Shown here: one piece after another, positions 30,213 through 39,611 of the stretch
How positions within the stretch are numbered: the first letter of the stretch is position 1
How the letters are laid out: the number at the start of each line of letters is the position of its first letter
NCBI RefSeq assembly: GCF_003628145.1
Contig: NZ_RBZV01000017.1
Span: 1-64,000 of the forward strand
Direction of reading: 5' to 3'
Origin: Trinickia fusca
Lineage (GTDB): Bacteria > Pseudomonadota > Gammaproteobacteria > Burkholderiales > Burkholderiaceae
Length of the DNA stretch: 64,000 nucleotides
The notes under the pieces: generated by a model
What the model was told of the DNA's origin: nothing
The model's input: only the letters and a program-made list of their open reading frames with translations
Databases searched by the model: none
Translations under genes and position numbers: made by a program

Positions 30213-30815
30213 TTAGTGTTTCAGACCGCCGTAGCGATCCTCGCGGATCACGCGGGGTGTAACTTCGCGCGGCTCGATCGTGACCGGCTGATAGACGACG
30301 CGCTTCTCCTCCGGGTCGTAACGCATTTCGACGTAGCCCGACAGCGGGAAGTCCTTGCGGAACGGGTGGCCGATGAAGCCGTAGTCGGTCAGGATACGAC
30401 GCAGGTCGGGGTGACCTTCGAAGACGAGGCCGTACAGGTCGAACGCTTCGCGCTCATACCAGTTCGCCGAATTCCAGATGTCCACGACCGAGGGCACGAT
30501 CGGCATGTCGTCGTCGGGTGCGAACACGCGCACGCGCAGACGCCAGTTGTTCGACACCGACAGCAGATGCAGCACGGCTGCGAAGCGCAGGCCTTCGTAG
30601 GTGCCTTCGCCGTAGGATTGATAGTCGACGCCGCACAGGTCGATCAGCTGCTCGAAGCCGAGCGTGCGATCGTCGCGCAGACGCTTGGTGATTTCGAGGT
30701 AATCAGCGGCCTTCACGACGATCGTCAGTTCGCCGACCGATTCCGTGATGCTCACAAGACGGCCGCCGAAGGCCGCCTCGAGGTTCGCTTTGAGGGTCTC
30801 GAGTTTGCTTGCCAT
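30213..30815 (-). CDS. nuoC: NADH-quinone oxidoreductase subunit C
   Basis: A 200-residue 30-kDa-type subunit of the complex I hydrophilic arm. The signature ERE..DLYG region ([20 protein letters not shown]) and [20 protein letters not shown] are present. It stabilises the NuoB-NuoD quinone module. As in most beta-proteobacteria it is a separate gene rather than a NuoCD fusion. It is 19 bases after nuoB. Confidence 0.97.
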   Translation of the reverse strand: MASKLETLKANLEAAFGGRLVSITESVGELTIVVKAADYLEITKRLRDDRTLGFEQLIDLCGVDYQSYGEGTYEGLRFAAVLHLLSVSNNWRLRVRVFAPDDDMPIVPSVVDIWNSANWYEREAFDLYGLVFEGHPDLRRILTDYGFIGHPFRKDFPLSGYVEMRYDPEEKRVVYQPVTIEPREVTPRVIREDRYGGLKH

Positions 30816-30834
30816 ATTGTGGGAAGGCTCAGGC

Positions 30835-31314
30835 TTATTGACGGGCGATGGTGTTGGTGCGGCGGATCTTCGCTTGCAGCTGGATCACGCCATAGACGAG
30901 CGCCTCGGCAGTGGGCGGGCAGCCCGGCACGTAGACGTCGACCGGCACGATGCGATCGCAACCGCGCACGACCGAGTACGAATAGTGATAGTAGCCGCCG
31001 CCGTTGGCGCACGAGCCCATCGAGATCACCCAGCGCGGCTCGGCCATCTGATCGTAGACCTTGCGCAATGCGGGCGCCATCTTATTGCACAGCGTGCCGG
31101 CGACGATCATGACATCCGACTGACGCGGGCTCGGACGAAACACGACACCGAACCGGTCCAGATCGTAGCGGGCCGCACCCGCATGCATCATCTCGACCGC
31201 ACAACATGCGAGACCGAACGTCATGGGCCACAGCGAACCCGTGCGCGTCCAGTTGATCAGCTTGTCAGCCGTAGTGGTGACAAACCCTTCCTTCAAGACC
31301 CCTTCGATACTCAT
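30835..31314 (-). CDS. nuoB: NADH-quinone oxidoreductase subunit B
   Basis: A 159-residue subunit holding the terminal [4Fe-4S] cluster N2. Ligands are the tandem Cys in [13 protein letters not shown], then GSCANGGG and [11 protein letters not shown]. The ATG at 31314 ([11 protein letters not shown]) matches the family's N-terminus; a GTG four codons upstream at 31326 also reads in frame but is less likely. It is 65 bases after nuoA. Confidence 0.97.
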
Positions 31315-31379
31315 TTTGCTTTCCACTCCAGACGGGACGGCGATGCTGGGCCGCCCGTGAGAAACCGGCGATTAACCCA

Positions 31380-31739
31380 TCACTCCCAATCGAGCCCGCC
31401 CTTCCTCCAGATATAGGCAAAGCCCAACAGGAGTTCGAGCAGGAAAATCATCATCGCCATGAAGCCGGGCCAGCCGATATCGCGCAGGGCAACACCCCAC
31501 GGGAACAGGAACGCGGTCTCGATATCGAAAATGATGAACAGGATTGCCACGAGGTAGTAGCGCACATCGAACTTCATGCGCGCATCTTCGAACGCTTCGA
31601 AGCCGCACTCGTACGGCGAGTTCTTTTGATTGTCGGGCTTGCTGGGGCCGAGGATCTTGCCGATGCTGACCAGCGCTATGCCTAAACCAGCGCCCACGAG
31701 AAGGAATAACAGAACGGGGAAGTAGGCTGCGAGGTTCAA
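31380..31739 (-). CDS. nuoA: NADH-quinone oxidoreductase subunit A (TTG start)
   Basis: A 119-residue, three-helix membrane subunit of complex I, first gene of the nuo operon. The conserved loop [20 protein letters not shown] carries the Cys that switches accessibility between active and deactive states. The start is taken as TTG at 31739: AGAGGA lies about six bases upstream, and the resulting N-terminus ([12 protein letters not shown]) matches the usual family length. An in-frame ATG at 31775 would add 12 residues ([12 protein letters not shown]) not typical of NuoA. An inverted repeat and tRNA-Leu lie upstream. Confidence 0.93.
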   Translation of the reverse strand: MNLAAYFPVLLFLLVGAGLGIALVSIGKILGPSKPDNQKNSPYECGFEAFEDARMKFDVRYYLVAILFIIFDIETAFLFPWGVALRDIGWPGFMAMMIFLLELLLGFAYIWRKGGLDWE

Positions 31740-31856
31740 GACTATCCTCTTGAGGTTGGTTCTGAGTGCCGCCAAGCGAGCGATGGCTCACCCGACGAAA
31801 ATCACTTCGTTCTGCTTGGCATTGCAAGCATCTCGCAAGCCAAACTCCAGAAGCGA

Positions 31857-31892
31857 CAATGCCAGCCGAAGCTGAGCAAGCGGCTGGCATTG
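31857..31892 (-). promoter_or_regulatory. Perfect 12-bp inverted repeat between tRNA-Leu and nuoA
   Basis: CAATGCCAGCCG (31857-31868) and CGGCTGGCATTG (31881-31892) form a perfect 12-bp stem with a 12-base loop, eight bases after the tRNA 3' end and about 118 bases before the nuoA start. No T-run follows on the minus strand, so it is unlikely to be a plain terminator. It may be a processing or stability element at the tRNA-nuo junction. Confidence 0.6.
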
Positions 31893-31900
31893 GATAACTT

Positions 31901-31985
31901 TGGTGCCGACGGCGAGACTCGAACTCGCACAGCTTTCGCCACTACCCCCTCAAGATAGCGTGTCTACCAATTTCACCACGTCGGC
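31901..31985 (-). tRNA. tRNA-Leu (anticodon GAG)
   Basis: An 85-base class II tRNA. The acceptor stem GCCGACG pairs with CGTCGGC, followed by A73 and an encoded CCA. The D-arm (GTGAAATTGGTAGACAC), anticodon stem-loop CTATC-TTGAGGG-GGTAG (anticodon GAG), long variable arm (TGGCGAAAGC region) and T-arm (GTTCGAGTC) are all recognisable. It decodes CUC/CUU. It lies between secG and nuoA, in the same direction, and could be processed from a joint transcript. Confidence 0.97.
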
Positions 31986-32100
31986 ACTAACTGCAATCCG
32001 GGACACAACTCGTTGAAACCCGCGAATCGCTTCAAGACTTAAATTCTAACCTGACCGTCTGATTTGTTCAACGCACAAATGCAATTTTTTTTAGATTTTG

Positions 32101-32457
32101 TTACTTCGGCACGTTCTGACCCGGCGCCGACACCGGCGCAGGCACGGCAGCCGGCACCGAAGCCGCCGAGGCCGTCACAGCAGGCGCCGCACCGAGCAAG
32201 CCCGCCGACGGCTTGGACTTGTACGAGCCGATGTACGTCAGCGTGAGCGTCGTTGCAAAGAACACCGCGGCGAGGATGGCCGTCGTGCGCGACAGGAAGT
32301 TCGCCGAACCGGTCGCACCGAAGAGGCTCCCCGACGCACCGCTGCCGAATGCGGCACCCATGTCCGCGCCCTTGCCATGCTGCAGCAGCACGAGGCCGAT
32401 GACGCCCAATGCCGACAGCAACTGCACCACGATAATCAACGTTTTCAGAAACAGCAT
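32101..32457 (-). CDS. secG: Preprotein translocase subunit SecG
   Basis: A 118-residue inner-membrane subunit of the SecYEG translocon. It has two hydrophobic segments (LKTLIIVVQLLSALGVIGLV and TTAILAAVFFATTLTLTYIG) separated by the conserved cytosolic loop GADMGAAFGSGASGSLFG. The Ala/Pro/Val-rich C-terminal tail is variable. The start at 32457 (MLFLKTL) fits the family; a GTG at 32466 would add three residues. It lies 96 bases after tpiA. Confidence 0.94.
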   Translation of the reverse strand: MLFLKTLIIVVQLLSALGVIGLVLLQHGKGADMGAAFGSGASGSLFGATGSANFLSRTTAILAAVFFATTLTLTYIGSYKSKPSAGLLGAAPAVTASAASVPAAVPAPVSAPGQNVPK

Positions 32458-32553
32458 CACACTCACCCGAGTAGAGGTTTAGGCATCCGCCGCGCCTGCG
32501 GCCGGACACATACATCGCGGCATCGACCGCAACGGCTCAATGCACGTTGCCGG

Positions 32554-33315
32554 TCACTGCGCCGCAGCGCAGATCGCGAGAAAATCCTGGCTCTTCAACG
32601 CCGCGCCGCCAATCAGCCCGCCGTCGATATCAGCCTGACGGAACAACGTTTCGGCATTGTCCGCCTTGACGCTGCCGCCGTAGAGCAGCGGCACGGCCGC
32701 TAGCGACGCATCCTTGGCCGCCAGACGCGCACGCAGGAACGCGTGCACTTCCTGCGCCTGCTCGGCCGTTGCGCTCTTGCCCGTGCCGATCGCCCAGACC
32801 GGCTCGTAGGCCACGACGATACGCGCCGCCTGCTCGACCGACAGCACCGCCAGCACGGCATCGAGTTGCGCACCGACGACCGCCTCGGTCGCACCGCCTT
32901 CGCGCTGCTCGAGCGTTTCGCCGATGCAGACGATCGGCGTCAGGCCCGCTTCCAGCGCACGGACCGTTTTCGCGGCCACGCGCTCGTCGCTTTCGGCATG
33001 ATAGGCCCGCCGCTCCGAGTGACCGACGATCGCGAGCGTCGCGCCGAATTCGACGGCCATTTCGCCCGCCACTTCCCCCGTGTACGCGCCATGCGTGTAC
33101 GCGGAGAGGTCTTGCACACCCCACACGAGCGACGTGCCAGCGAGCAACGTCTGCACTTGCGCGAGATACGGGGCCGGCACGCAGACGCCGACGCGCACGG
33201 CTTCGCCGAACGCACCCGCGCCCTGCACCACCGCCTGCAACAAGGCCGCGTTATCGGCCAGGCGACCGTGCATCTTCCAGTTACCGACTACCCACTTCGC
33301 TCGTTGTTTCGACAT
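32554..33315 (-). CDS. tpiA: Triosephosphate isomerase
   Basis: A 253-residue glycolytic TIM-barrel enzyme that interconverts dihydroxyacetone phosphate and glyceraldehyde 3-phosphate. Catalytic residues: Asn and Lys in VGNWKMHG, His in [11 protein letters not shown], and Glu in [16 protein letters not shown]; the phosphate-binding GGSVKADN is near the end. The start at 33315 ([14 protein letters not shown]) is preferred, as the frame upstream to 33387 does not match the family. The tpiA-secG-tRNA-nuo order is conserved in relatives. Confidence 0.96.
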   Translation of the reverse strand: MSKQRAKWVVGNWKMHGRLADNAALLQAVVQGAGAFGEAVRVGVCVPAPYLAQVQTLLAGTSLVWGVQDLSAYTHGAYTGEVAGEMAVEFGATLAIVGHSERRAYHAESDERVAAKTVRALEAGLTPIVCIGETLEQREGGATEAVVGAQLDAVLAVLSVEQAARIVVAYEPVWAIGTGKSATAEQAQEVHAFLRARLAAKDASLAAVPLLYGGSVKADNAETLFRQADIDGGLIGGAALKSQDFLAICAAAQ

Positions 33316-33511
33316 GTGTCGCCCTGACGCTTCCCGTTCTCCGTCCCGTACAGGCAACAGGGTCGGGAAATCTTTTGTGGACCGCATTGAGAAAAGCCTG
33401 CGCGCGCTATCGCCTCATCCGACATGCCGATGCCTGCGGCGCACGCAAAACGCGCAATTTTACTGTGCGCGGACGGGACCGGTCAAACCGAATCGGCCCA
33501 ATCGAGCCGCA

Positions 33512-34537
33512 TCAGCCGAGCCCCGCTTCATCGGTCCAATCGAGGACGATCTTGCCGATATGCTCGCTGCTTTCCATCAGCGCGTGCGCGTCTTTGGCCT
33601 GCGCCGCCGGAAATACGCGATAAACGACGGGCTTGATGCGCCCCGCTTCGATATGCGGCCAGACCTTCGCTTTCAATTGGGCCGCGATCTTCGCCTTGAA
33701 GTCGACCGAGCGCGGGCGCAGCGTCGAGCCCGTCACCGTGAGCCGCCGCCGCAAGATCTCGCCGAGATTGAGATCCGCCTTCGCCCCACCAAGCAGCGCA
33801 ATCAACACGAGCCGTCCGCCGTCGGCGAGCGCCGACAGCTCGCGCGGCACATAGCCGCCTCCGACCATGTCGAGGATCACGTCCACGCCGCGATCGTTCG
33901 TCAACGACTTGACGACCTCGACGAAATCCTCTGAGCGGTAATTGATGGCACGTTCGGCACCCAGTTGCTCGCACGCACGGCATTTCTCCACCGAGCCCGC
34001 CGTCGCGAAGACGCGAAAGCCGAATGCATGCGCGATCTGAATCGCGGCCACACCGATACCGCTGGAGCCACCCTGCACGAGCAGCGTCTCGTGCTCGCCC
34101 CCCTCGCCCTCGCCCAGCTGCGCCCGGTCGAAGATGTTGCTCCACACCGTGAAGAACGTTTCAGGCAACGACGCCGCCTCGATGTCGGTCAAGCCAGCCG
34201 GCACAGGCAGACATTGCGCGAGCGGCACGCTCGCATATTGCGCATAGCCGCCGCCCGCCGTCAGCGCGCAGACACGATCTCCCAGCTTCAAGCCAAACGG
34301 GTTGTGCTTGCCCGCGAGCTCGCCTTTGACGATCTCGCCGGCCAACTCCAGCCCGGGCAGGTCCGACACGCCCAGCCGCGGGGCGTAGGAGCCTTTGCGC
34401 TGGAGGACATCGGGACGGTTCACGCCCGAGGCCGCAACCTTGATCAGCACCTCGCCGGCCTTCGGCTCCGGTATCGGGCGGTCCGTCAGCGCGAGCACTT
34501 CAGGCCCGCCGAACTCGGTAATCTCGACTGCTTTCAT
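33512..34537 (-). CDS. NAD(P)H quinone oxidoreductase, PIG3/zeta-crystallin family
   Basis: A 341-residue zinc-free medium-chain dehydrogenase/reductase. The N-terminal catalytic domain starts MKAVEITEFGGPEVL and contains ASGVNRPDVLQRKGSYAP; the Rossmann nucleotide-binding motif is QGGSSGIGVAAIQIA. It reduces quinones one electron at a time with NADPH in characterised relatives (PIG3 type). It sits between pnp and tpiA on the same strand, as in other Burkholderia, but a strong terminator (34603-34645) separates it from pnp, so it has its own promoter. Confidence 0.88.
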   Translation of the reverse strand: MKAVEITEFGGPEVLALTDRPIPEPKAGEVLIKVAASGVNRPDVLQRKGSYAPRLGVSDLPGLELAGEIVKGELAGKHNPFGLKLGDRVCALTAGGGYAQYASVPLAQCLPVPAGLTDIEAASLPETFFTVWSNIFDRAQLGEGEGGEHETLLVQGGSSGIGVAAIQIAHAFGFRVFATAGSVEKCRACEQLGAERAINYRSEDFVEVVKSLTNDRGVDVILDMVGGGYVPRELSALADGGRLVLIALLGGAKADLNLGEILRRRLTVTGSTLRPRSVDFKAKIAAQLKAKVWPHIEAGRIKPVVYRVFPAAQAKDAHALMESSEHIGKIVLDWTDEAGLG

Positions 34538-34602
34538 CTACATCACCCCTCATCATGGGTCGAACGCCGATGTCGCAGAGCACGACAACACCCTATTCTG
34601 AT

Positions 34603-34645
34603 AAAAAAACGGCCGGTTCGCTTGTAGCAAGCGAACCGGCCGTTT
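34603..34645 (-). terminator. Rho-independent terminator of pnp
   Basis: An 18-bp perfect stem (34607-34624 with 34628-34645) with a three-base loop is followed on the minus strand by seven T residues. It begins 15 bases after the pnp stop codon. On the plus strand only three T residues follow, so it acts mainly in the pnp direction. Confidence 0.93.
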
Positions 34646-34659
34646 CATGGGCTACCGCG

Positions 34660-36804
34660 TTACTGCTGCGGCGTCGATTCGGGCTGAGCGGCACCCGACT
34701 CGTTGAGCAGCGCCTTCGCCGACAGGCGCACGCGACCCTTTTCGTCCGTCTGGATGACCTTGACCTTCACTTGCTGGCCTTCGGTCAGGTAGTCCTTGAT
34801 GTCCTTGATGCGCTCGTTGGCGATCTCGGAGATGTGCAGCAGACCATCCTTGCCCGGCAGCAGGTTCACGATCGCGCCGAACTCGAGCAGCTTGAGCACC
34901 GTGCCTTCGTAGACCTGGCCGACTTCGATTTCGGCCGTGATGTTCTCGATGCGGCGCTTGGCTTCCGCCATGCCTTCGCTGTTCGTGCTGGCGATCGTGA
35001 CGACGCCGTCGTCGGAGATGTCGATCGTCGTGCCCGTTTCCTCGGTCAGCGCGCGGATCACCGAACCACCCTTGCCGATCACGTCGCGGATCTTTTCCGG
35101 ATTGATCTTGATCGTGATCATGCGCGGCGCGAACTCGGACAGCTCGGTATTCGCACCGGCCACCGCTTCCGTCATCTTGCCGAGGATGTGCATGCGGCCT
35201 TCGCGCGCCTGTGCGAGCGCGACCTGCATGATTTCCTTCGTGATGCCCTGGATCTTGATGTCCATCTGCAGCGCGGTCACGCCGTCAGCGGTACCCGCCA
35301 CCTTGAAGTCCATGTCGCCGAGGTGATCTTCGTCGCCGAGAATATCGGTCAGCACTGCGAACTTGTTGCCTTCGAGGATCAGGCCCATCGCGATACCGGC
35401 CACGTGCGCCTTCATCGGCACGCCGGCGTCCATCAGCGCGAGGCAGCCGCCGCACACCGATGCCATCGACGACGAACCGTTCGACTCGGTGATTTCCGAC
35501 ACCACGCGAATCGAGTAGCCGAATTCTTCGGCGCTCGGCAGGCACGCAACCAGCGCGCGCTTCGCGAGACGGCCGTGACCGATTTCACGACGCTTGGGCG
35601 TACCCACACGGCCCGTTTCGCCCGTCGCGAACGGCGGCATGTTGTAGTGGAGCATGAAGCGCTCGCGGTACTCGCCTTCGAGCGCGTCGATGATCTGCTC
35701 GTCGCCCTTCGTGCCGAGCGTCGCCACGACGAGCGCCTGCGTTTCGCCACGCGTGAACAGCGCCGAACCGTGCGTGCGCGGCAGCACGCCCGTGCGGATT
35801 TCGATCGGACGCACCGTGCGCGTGTCGCGGCCGTCGATACGCGGCTCGCCATTCAGGATCTGGCCGCGAACGATCTTCGCTTCGAGTTCGAACAGGATGT
35901 TGCCGATGGTCGCCTTGTCGACGGCGGCTGCACCTGCGGCGAGCGCTGCTTCGTCGAGCTTCGCGCCGGTCGCGGCGTAGACTTCCTTGAGCTTCGTCGA
36001 ACGCGCTTGCTTGTTGCGCATCTGGTAAGCCGCGAGCAGCTCGCCCTGGGCGAGCTCGGTCACGCGCGCGTACAGGGCTTCGTCCTTCTGCGCCGGCTGC
36101 CAGTCCCACTCTTCCTTGCCACCTTCGCGCACGAGCTCGTGGATCGCGTCGATAGCCGTTTGCATCTGCTCGTGGCCGAACACGACCGCGCCGAGCATCA
36201 CGTCTTCAGGCAGCTGATCCGCTTCCGACTCGACCATCAGTACGGCACGCTCGGTACCGGCGACGATGAGCTCGAGGCGCGATTCCTTCATTTGCGAGCG
36301 CGTCGGGTTCAGCACGTACTCGTTGTTGATGTAGGCCACGCGCGCAGCGCCGACGGGGCCGTTGAACGGCACGCCCGAGATCGCCAGCGCAGCCGACGAG
36401 CCGATCAGCGCGGCGATGTCGGCCGGCACTTCCGGGTTGATCGACAGCACGTGCACGACAACCTGCACTTCGTTGTAGAAGCCTTCCGGAAACAGCGGGC
36501 GCAGCGGACGGTCGATCAGGCGCGACGTCAGCGTCTCACCCTCCGACGGACGGCCTTCGCGACGGAAGAAGCCGCCCGGAATCTTGCCGGCGGAATAGGT
36601 CTTTTCGATGTAGTCGACGGTCAGCGGGAAGAAATCCTGACCCGGCTTGGCCGTCTTGGCTGCGACGACCGTTGCGAGCACGACCGTATCGTCGATGTCG
36701 ACGAGCACGGCGCCCGAAGCTTGACGCGCGATTTCGCCCGTCTCGAGGCGAACGTTATGTTGGCCCCACTTGAATTCCTTAACGATCTTATTGAACATGG
36801 TCAT
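34660..36804 (-). CDS. pnp: Polyribonucleotide nucleotidyltransferase (PNPase)
   Basis: A 714-residue 3'-to-5' phosphorolytic exoribonuclease, a degradosome component. Layout: first RNase PH-like domain ([19 protein letters not shown]), an alpha-helical linker, second RNase PH domain ([32 protein letters not shown] with active-site Asp), KH domain ([18 protein letters not shown]) and S1 domain ([20 protein letters not shown]). The ATG at 36804 has GGAG five bases upstream; ATG 36798 is an alternative. It is downstream of rpsO, the conserved order, but separated by a terminator and a hairpin-rich 400-base leader. Confidence 0.97.
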   Translation of the reverse strand: MTMFNKIVKEFKWGQHNVRLETGEIARQASGAVLVDIDDTVVLATVVAAKTAKPGQDFFPLTVDYIEKTYSAGKIPGGFFRREGRPSEGETLTSRLIDRPLRPLFPEGFYNEVQVVVHVLSINPEVPADIAALIGSSAALAISGVPFNGPVGAARVAYINNEYVLNPTRSQMKESRLELIVAGTERAVLMVESEADQLPEDVMLGAVVFGHEQMQTAIDAIHELVREGGKEEWDWQPAQKDEALYARVTELAQGELLAAYQMRNKQARSTKLKEVYAATGAKLDEAALAAGAAAVDKATIGNILFELEAKIVRGQILNGEPRIDGRDTRTVRPIEIRTGVLPRTHGSALFTRGETQALVVATLGTKGDEQIIDALEGEYRERFMLHYNMPPFATGETGRVGTPKRREIGHGRLAKRALVACLPSAEEFGYSIRVVSEITESNGSSSMASVCGGCLALMDAGVPMKAHVAGIAMGLILEGNKFAVLTDILGDEDHLGDMDFKVAGTADGVTALQMDIKIQGITKEIMQVALAQAREGRMHILGKMTEAVAGANTELSEFAPRMITIKINPEKIRDVIGKGGSVIRALTEETGTTIDISDDGVVTIASTNSEGMAEAKRRIENITAEIEVGQVYEGTVLKLLEFGAIVNLLPGKDGLLHISEIANERIKDIKDYLTEGQQVKVKVIQTDEKGRVRLSAKALLNESGAAQPESTPQQ

Positions 36805-37163
36805 AGTCACTCCTTCTCACATTTTGCTCATCGTTGTATCGGTCCGCTGCCGCACCCGAAGGGCAGCAGGCGGCGCGAGCGGCCAGAGCACTCGCGGGAA
36901 GAGGTGTGTTATGCCATTCCAGCGCCACGCTTGCGTACCGTACGCAAGCATCGCGATGGAATGACACAAAGCTCTGCCCGCCGAACTGGCCGGTTCGAGA
37001 GCCCGGCGCACGCTCATGCGTGCTGTGGGGCTCTACGGCAAACGCACGTATCGTGCGTGCCTTTCAGCTTTGCTTGGGACCGCAATAACCGCTTCAGCGG
37101 TTACTGTGGTCGACAGCTCTGCATGGGACCGCAGTAAGCGCTAAAGCGCAAACTGCGGTCGAC
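36805..37163 (-). promoter_or_regulatory. Hairpin-rich pnp leader / rpsO-pnp intergenic region
   Basis: This roughly 360-base stretch without genes holds at least five stem-loops: 36915-36921/36957-36963 enclosing a perfect 9-bp stem at 36929-36949; 36998-37004/37028-37034 with an inner stem; 37042-37048/37052-37058 (ACGCACG/CGTGCGT); and two related 40-base hairpins at 37076-37115 and 37125-37164. In E. coli, RNase III cutting of a pnp leader hairpin followed by PNPase attack autoregulates pnp; the same logic is likely here. The pnp promoter must lie within this region, but I cannot point to a clear -35/-10 pair. Confidence 0.65.
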
Positions 37164-37164
37164 A
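37076..37164. repeat. Two tandem 40-bp hairpin repeats with compensatory changes
   Basis: Copies 37076-37115 and 37125-37164 share 32 of 40 bases, both starting GGGACCGCA and ending GGTCGACA. Each folds into a stem of about 15 bp with a two-base loop. Some differences keep pairing: an inner C-G becomes G-C, a G-T wobble becomes G-C, and an A-C mismatch becomes G-C, whereas two A-T pairs become A-A. This suggests partial selection for the folded form. Confidence 0.8.
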
Positions 37165-37202
37165 AAAAACAAAATGCCTGCATCAGAGGACTGACACAGG
37201 CA
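37164..37202 (-). terminator. Rho-independent terminator of rpsO
   Basis: A 12-bp stem with two G-T wobbles (37175-37186 with 37191-37202), loop of four bases, is followed on the minus strand by a T-rich tract (37164-37174, interrupted by one G). It starts 26 bases after the rpsO stop. Confidence 0.85.
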
Positions 37203-37227
37203 CCTTGCATGAAGCGACGACCGCCGA

Positions 37228-37497
37228 TTACTTGCGCAGACCCAGCTTTTCGATCAGCGAACGGTAACGGTCAGCATCCTTGCCCTTCAGGTAGTCGAGC
37301 AGCTTACGACGACGGCTCACCATGCGCAGCAGACCGCGGCGGCTGTGGTGGTCCTTCGAGTGCGACTTGAAGTGGGACGTCAGTTCGTTGATGCGCGTGG
37401 TCAGCAGTGCGACTTGCACTTCGGGCGAGCCGGTGTCGTTCGTGGCACGCGCGAATTGCGCGACGATGTCGGACTTCTTGATATCTGCAACAGACAT
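37228..37497 (-). CDS. rpsO: 30S ribosomal protein S15
   Basis: An 89-residue primary rRNA-binding protein of the 30S subunit platform. Family features are all present: the four-helix fold, [40 protein letters not shown] and [17 protein letters not shown]. The length is exactly as in most bacteria. It is transcribed ahead of pnp, with its own terminator between them. Confidence 0.98.
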   Translation of the reverse strand: MSVADIKKSDIVAQFARATNDTGSPEVQVALLTTRINELTSHFKSHSKDHHSRRGLLRMVSRRRKLLDYLKGKDADRYRSLIEKLGLRK

Positions 37498-37602
37498 TTG
37501 GTTTCCTTTAAAACAAACGGGCGGACACGGAAGAAAGGCCGTGCCGTGAGTTACGACGAAGCCGGGATTCTAACACAGTCGGACATGACTACCCAGCCCC
37601 CC

Positions 37603-38865
37603 TCAAGGCCGCTTCATGCGGCACACGTTGGCCGGCTCCGTCTGCTGGGCCGTTAGCGCCCGCACCGTGCGAAAGCCGTAACCGGAGCCCTCGTTGTCGA
37701 AACGCACACCCGGCACACCCGCGCGATCCATCTCGATCACGTAAAGGGGTTGGATCAGTTGGTGGTCGGCCGCGCGCATCGTGACACGGTGAAAATCGGG
37801 GCCGAACGTCATGCCCTCGAACGCCTTCGCGACGGCCATCGCATCGACCGAGCGCGCCCGCGTGACGGCCTCGGCCAGCATCTCGACCATCAGCTCCATG
37901 CGCAGCACGGGGTAATCGTCATGCGCGGCCGGATAGCGGGCGCGGAACGCCGCATAGTACTGATCGGACGCCTGCCCCCCCACGTTCGGATGCCAGTCGG
38001 CCACGGCCAGCACACGCTTGACGCCGGCATCGCCGAGCGCAGCCGGGGCATCGAGACTGTTGCCGTAGAACGTGTAGAACTTGCCGTTGAAGCCCTGCTC
38101 GCGCGCCGCTTTCACGAGCAGGGTCAGGTCGTTGCCCCAATTGCCCGTCACGACGGCGTCCGCGCCGCTCGCGCGCATCTTGGCGATATAGGGCGCAAAG
38201 TCCTTCACGCGACCGATCGAATGGAATTCGTCGCCGACGATGGCGATGTCGGGCCGCTTCGCCGCCAACGCCGCGCGCGCCAGCGTGCTCACGTCGTGGC
38301 CGAAGCTATAGTCCTGATTGAGCAGATAGACCTTCTTCACCGTGTGCTCGTCGGCGATCACGTCGGCCAGCGCATCCATGCGCATGCCCGCATGCGCGTC
38401 GAAGCGAAAGTGCCAGAAGCTGCACGCGGCGCCGGTCAACGCGGGATCGTCGGCCGAATAGTTGAGGAACAGCTCGCGATTGTCGGGCTCACGGGTATTT
38501 TGCTTATCGATCGCCGCCACCAGCGCCGCCGCCACGGACGAACCGTTGCCCTGCAAGATGAACGGAATATGCCGGTCGGCCGCCGCGCGTTGCTGAAGCA
38601 GCGCCTGCTCGACACTGCCCTGGCTGTCGAGCACCACGAGTTCGAGCGGGTGTGCGCCGTCGGGCAGCTTGACGCCGCCGCGCGCGTTCACGCGCTCGAC
38701 GCCGAAGCGCAAATTGCGTTCGACCGCGGCGCCCGCGTCGGCGAACGGCCCCGACATCCCCTCGATCAGCGCCAGCCGGATCGGCTCCGCCGCACTGGCG
38801 GGCAGCGCCAACACCGACGCCAGCACGGCCGCCGCCGTCACCGCCTTTTTCCATGCGCCCTTCAT
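37603..38865 (-). CDS. Periplasmic ABC-transporter substrate-binding protein (LivK-like)
   Basis: A 420-residue type I periplasmic binding protein. The signal peptide (MKGAWKKAVTAAAVLASVLA, cleaved around PASAA) is followed by PIRLALIEGMSGPFADAGAA, the start of the Leu/Ile/Val-binding fold, and the second lobe VKKVYLLNQDYSFGHDVS. It should bind a small amphipathic solute, perhaps a branched-chain amino acid or an aromatic acid. No permease or ATPase genes are adjacent, so it must work with a transporter encoded elsewhere. Two Cys (ACSFWHF and the C-terminal NVCRM) could form a disulfide. Confidence 0.85.
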   Translation of the reverse strand: MKGAWKKAVTAAAVLASVLALPASAAEPIRLALIEGMSGPFADAGAAVERNLRFGVERVNARGGVKLPDGAHPLELVVLDSQGSVEQALLQQRAAADRHIPFILQGNGSSVAAALVAAIDKQNTREPDNRELFLNYSADDPALTGAACSFWHFRFDAHAGMRMDALADVIADEHTVKKVYLLNQDYSFGHDVSTLARAALAAKRPDIAIVGDEFHSIGRVKDFAPYIAKMRASGADAVVTGNWGNDLTLLVKAAREQGFNGKFYTFYGNSLDAPAALGDAGVKRVLAVADWHPNVGGQASDQYYAAFRARYPAAHDDYPVLRMELMVEMLAEAVTRARSVDAMAVAKAFEGMTFGPDFHRVTMRAADHQLIQPLYVIEMDRAGVPGVRFDNEGSGYGFRTVRALTAQQTEPANVCRMKRP

Positions 38866-39074
38866 CGCACGATCCTCGTATCGATTCGAAAGCGCGGATC
38901 ATAGGCCGTTGCCCCGCCCGTCCGCAAGCAGGCGCCGCCAGCGCCGATGCGGTTGCACTGACACGATGGCCGCCACCGCCCGACCCAAATCTTTTTGCAG
39001 CGCCTACTGTCAAAACCTTGGACAGCGTGATAAAACGCCGCTCGAACGGGTTCATGCGGTAATCGGAGGAATTC

Positions 39075-39581
39075 ATGTCCAAGCGTCTTACAGCGATGCT
39101 CGTCTGCGCGGCAGCCTTTTCGCTCGCGGGCTGCGCGCAGCCGTGGCAACGGTTTCAGCCGGGTGAGGACCAGTCGGCCCTGGTCCAGCGGCTCGGCCCG
39201 CCGCGCGAGATCTACGATCTGCCGAACGGCGGCAAGCGACTGATGTGGCCGACTCAGCCGATGGGCGAAGTCACGACGGCAGCCGACATCGATGCGGCGG
39301 GCAAGGTCGTGAACGTGCGCCAAGTATTACAGGCGAATGAGTTCTACCGCGCGCAGATCGGCCAGTGGACCAAGCGTGACGTACTCGTCAATTTCGGGCG
39401 CCCCGAGGAGACATCGTACTTTCCGCTCATGAAGCGCGAAGTGTGGACCTACCGCTATCAGGAAGACAACGTCTGGTATCTGCTCTACAACTTTTATTTC
39501 GATGACAACGGCATCCTGCGCCTGACGCAGAAGACGCCCGACCCGCTGCACGAACCGGACCGCGGCGATCGTATGTTCTGA
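39075..39581 (+). CDS. Putative outer-membrane lipoprotein (BamE/SmpA-like)
   Basis: A 168-residue lipoprotein. The signal peptide ends in the lipobox LAGC (Cys20), and residue +2 is Ala, favouring the outer membrane. The mature protein has two similar segments: DQSALVQRLGPPREIYDLPN and KRDVLVNFGRPEETSYFP, each followed by an aromatic-rich strand, resembling a duplicated BamE/SmpA-type fold. The function is not established. GGAGGAATTC precedes the ATG at 39075. It is divergent from the binding-protein gene and ends at a strong terminator. Confidence 0.82.
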   Translation: MSKRLTAMLVCAAAFSLAGCAQPWQRFQPGEDQSALVQRLGPPREIYDLPNGGKRLMWPTQPMGEVTTAADIDAAGKVVNVRQVLQANEFYRAQIGQWTKRDVLVNFGRPEETSYFPLMKREVWTYRYQEDNVWYLLYNFYFDDNGILRLTQKTPDPLHEPDRGDRMF

Positions 39582-39611
39582 GCTTTGCCGCCGCACCGAG
39601 CATGCGCGTAG

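Noticed and set aside
34555-37137. An 860-codon open frame opposite pnp
   Set aside because: Antisense to pnp and running through its terminator and leader; composition is that of a shadow frame.
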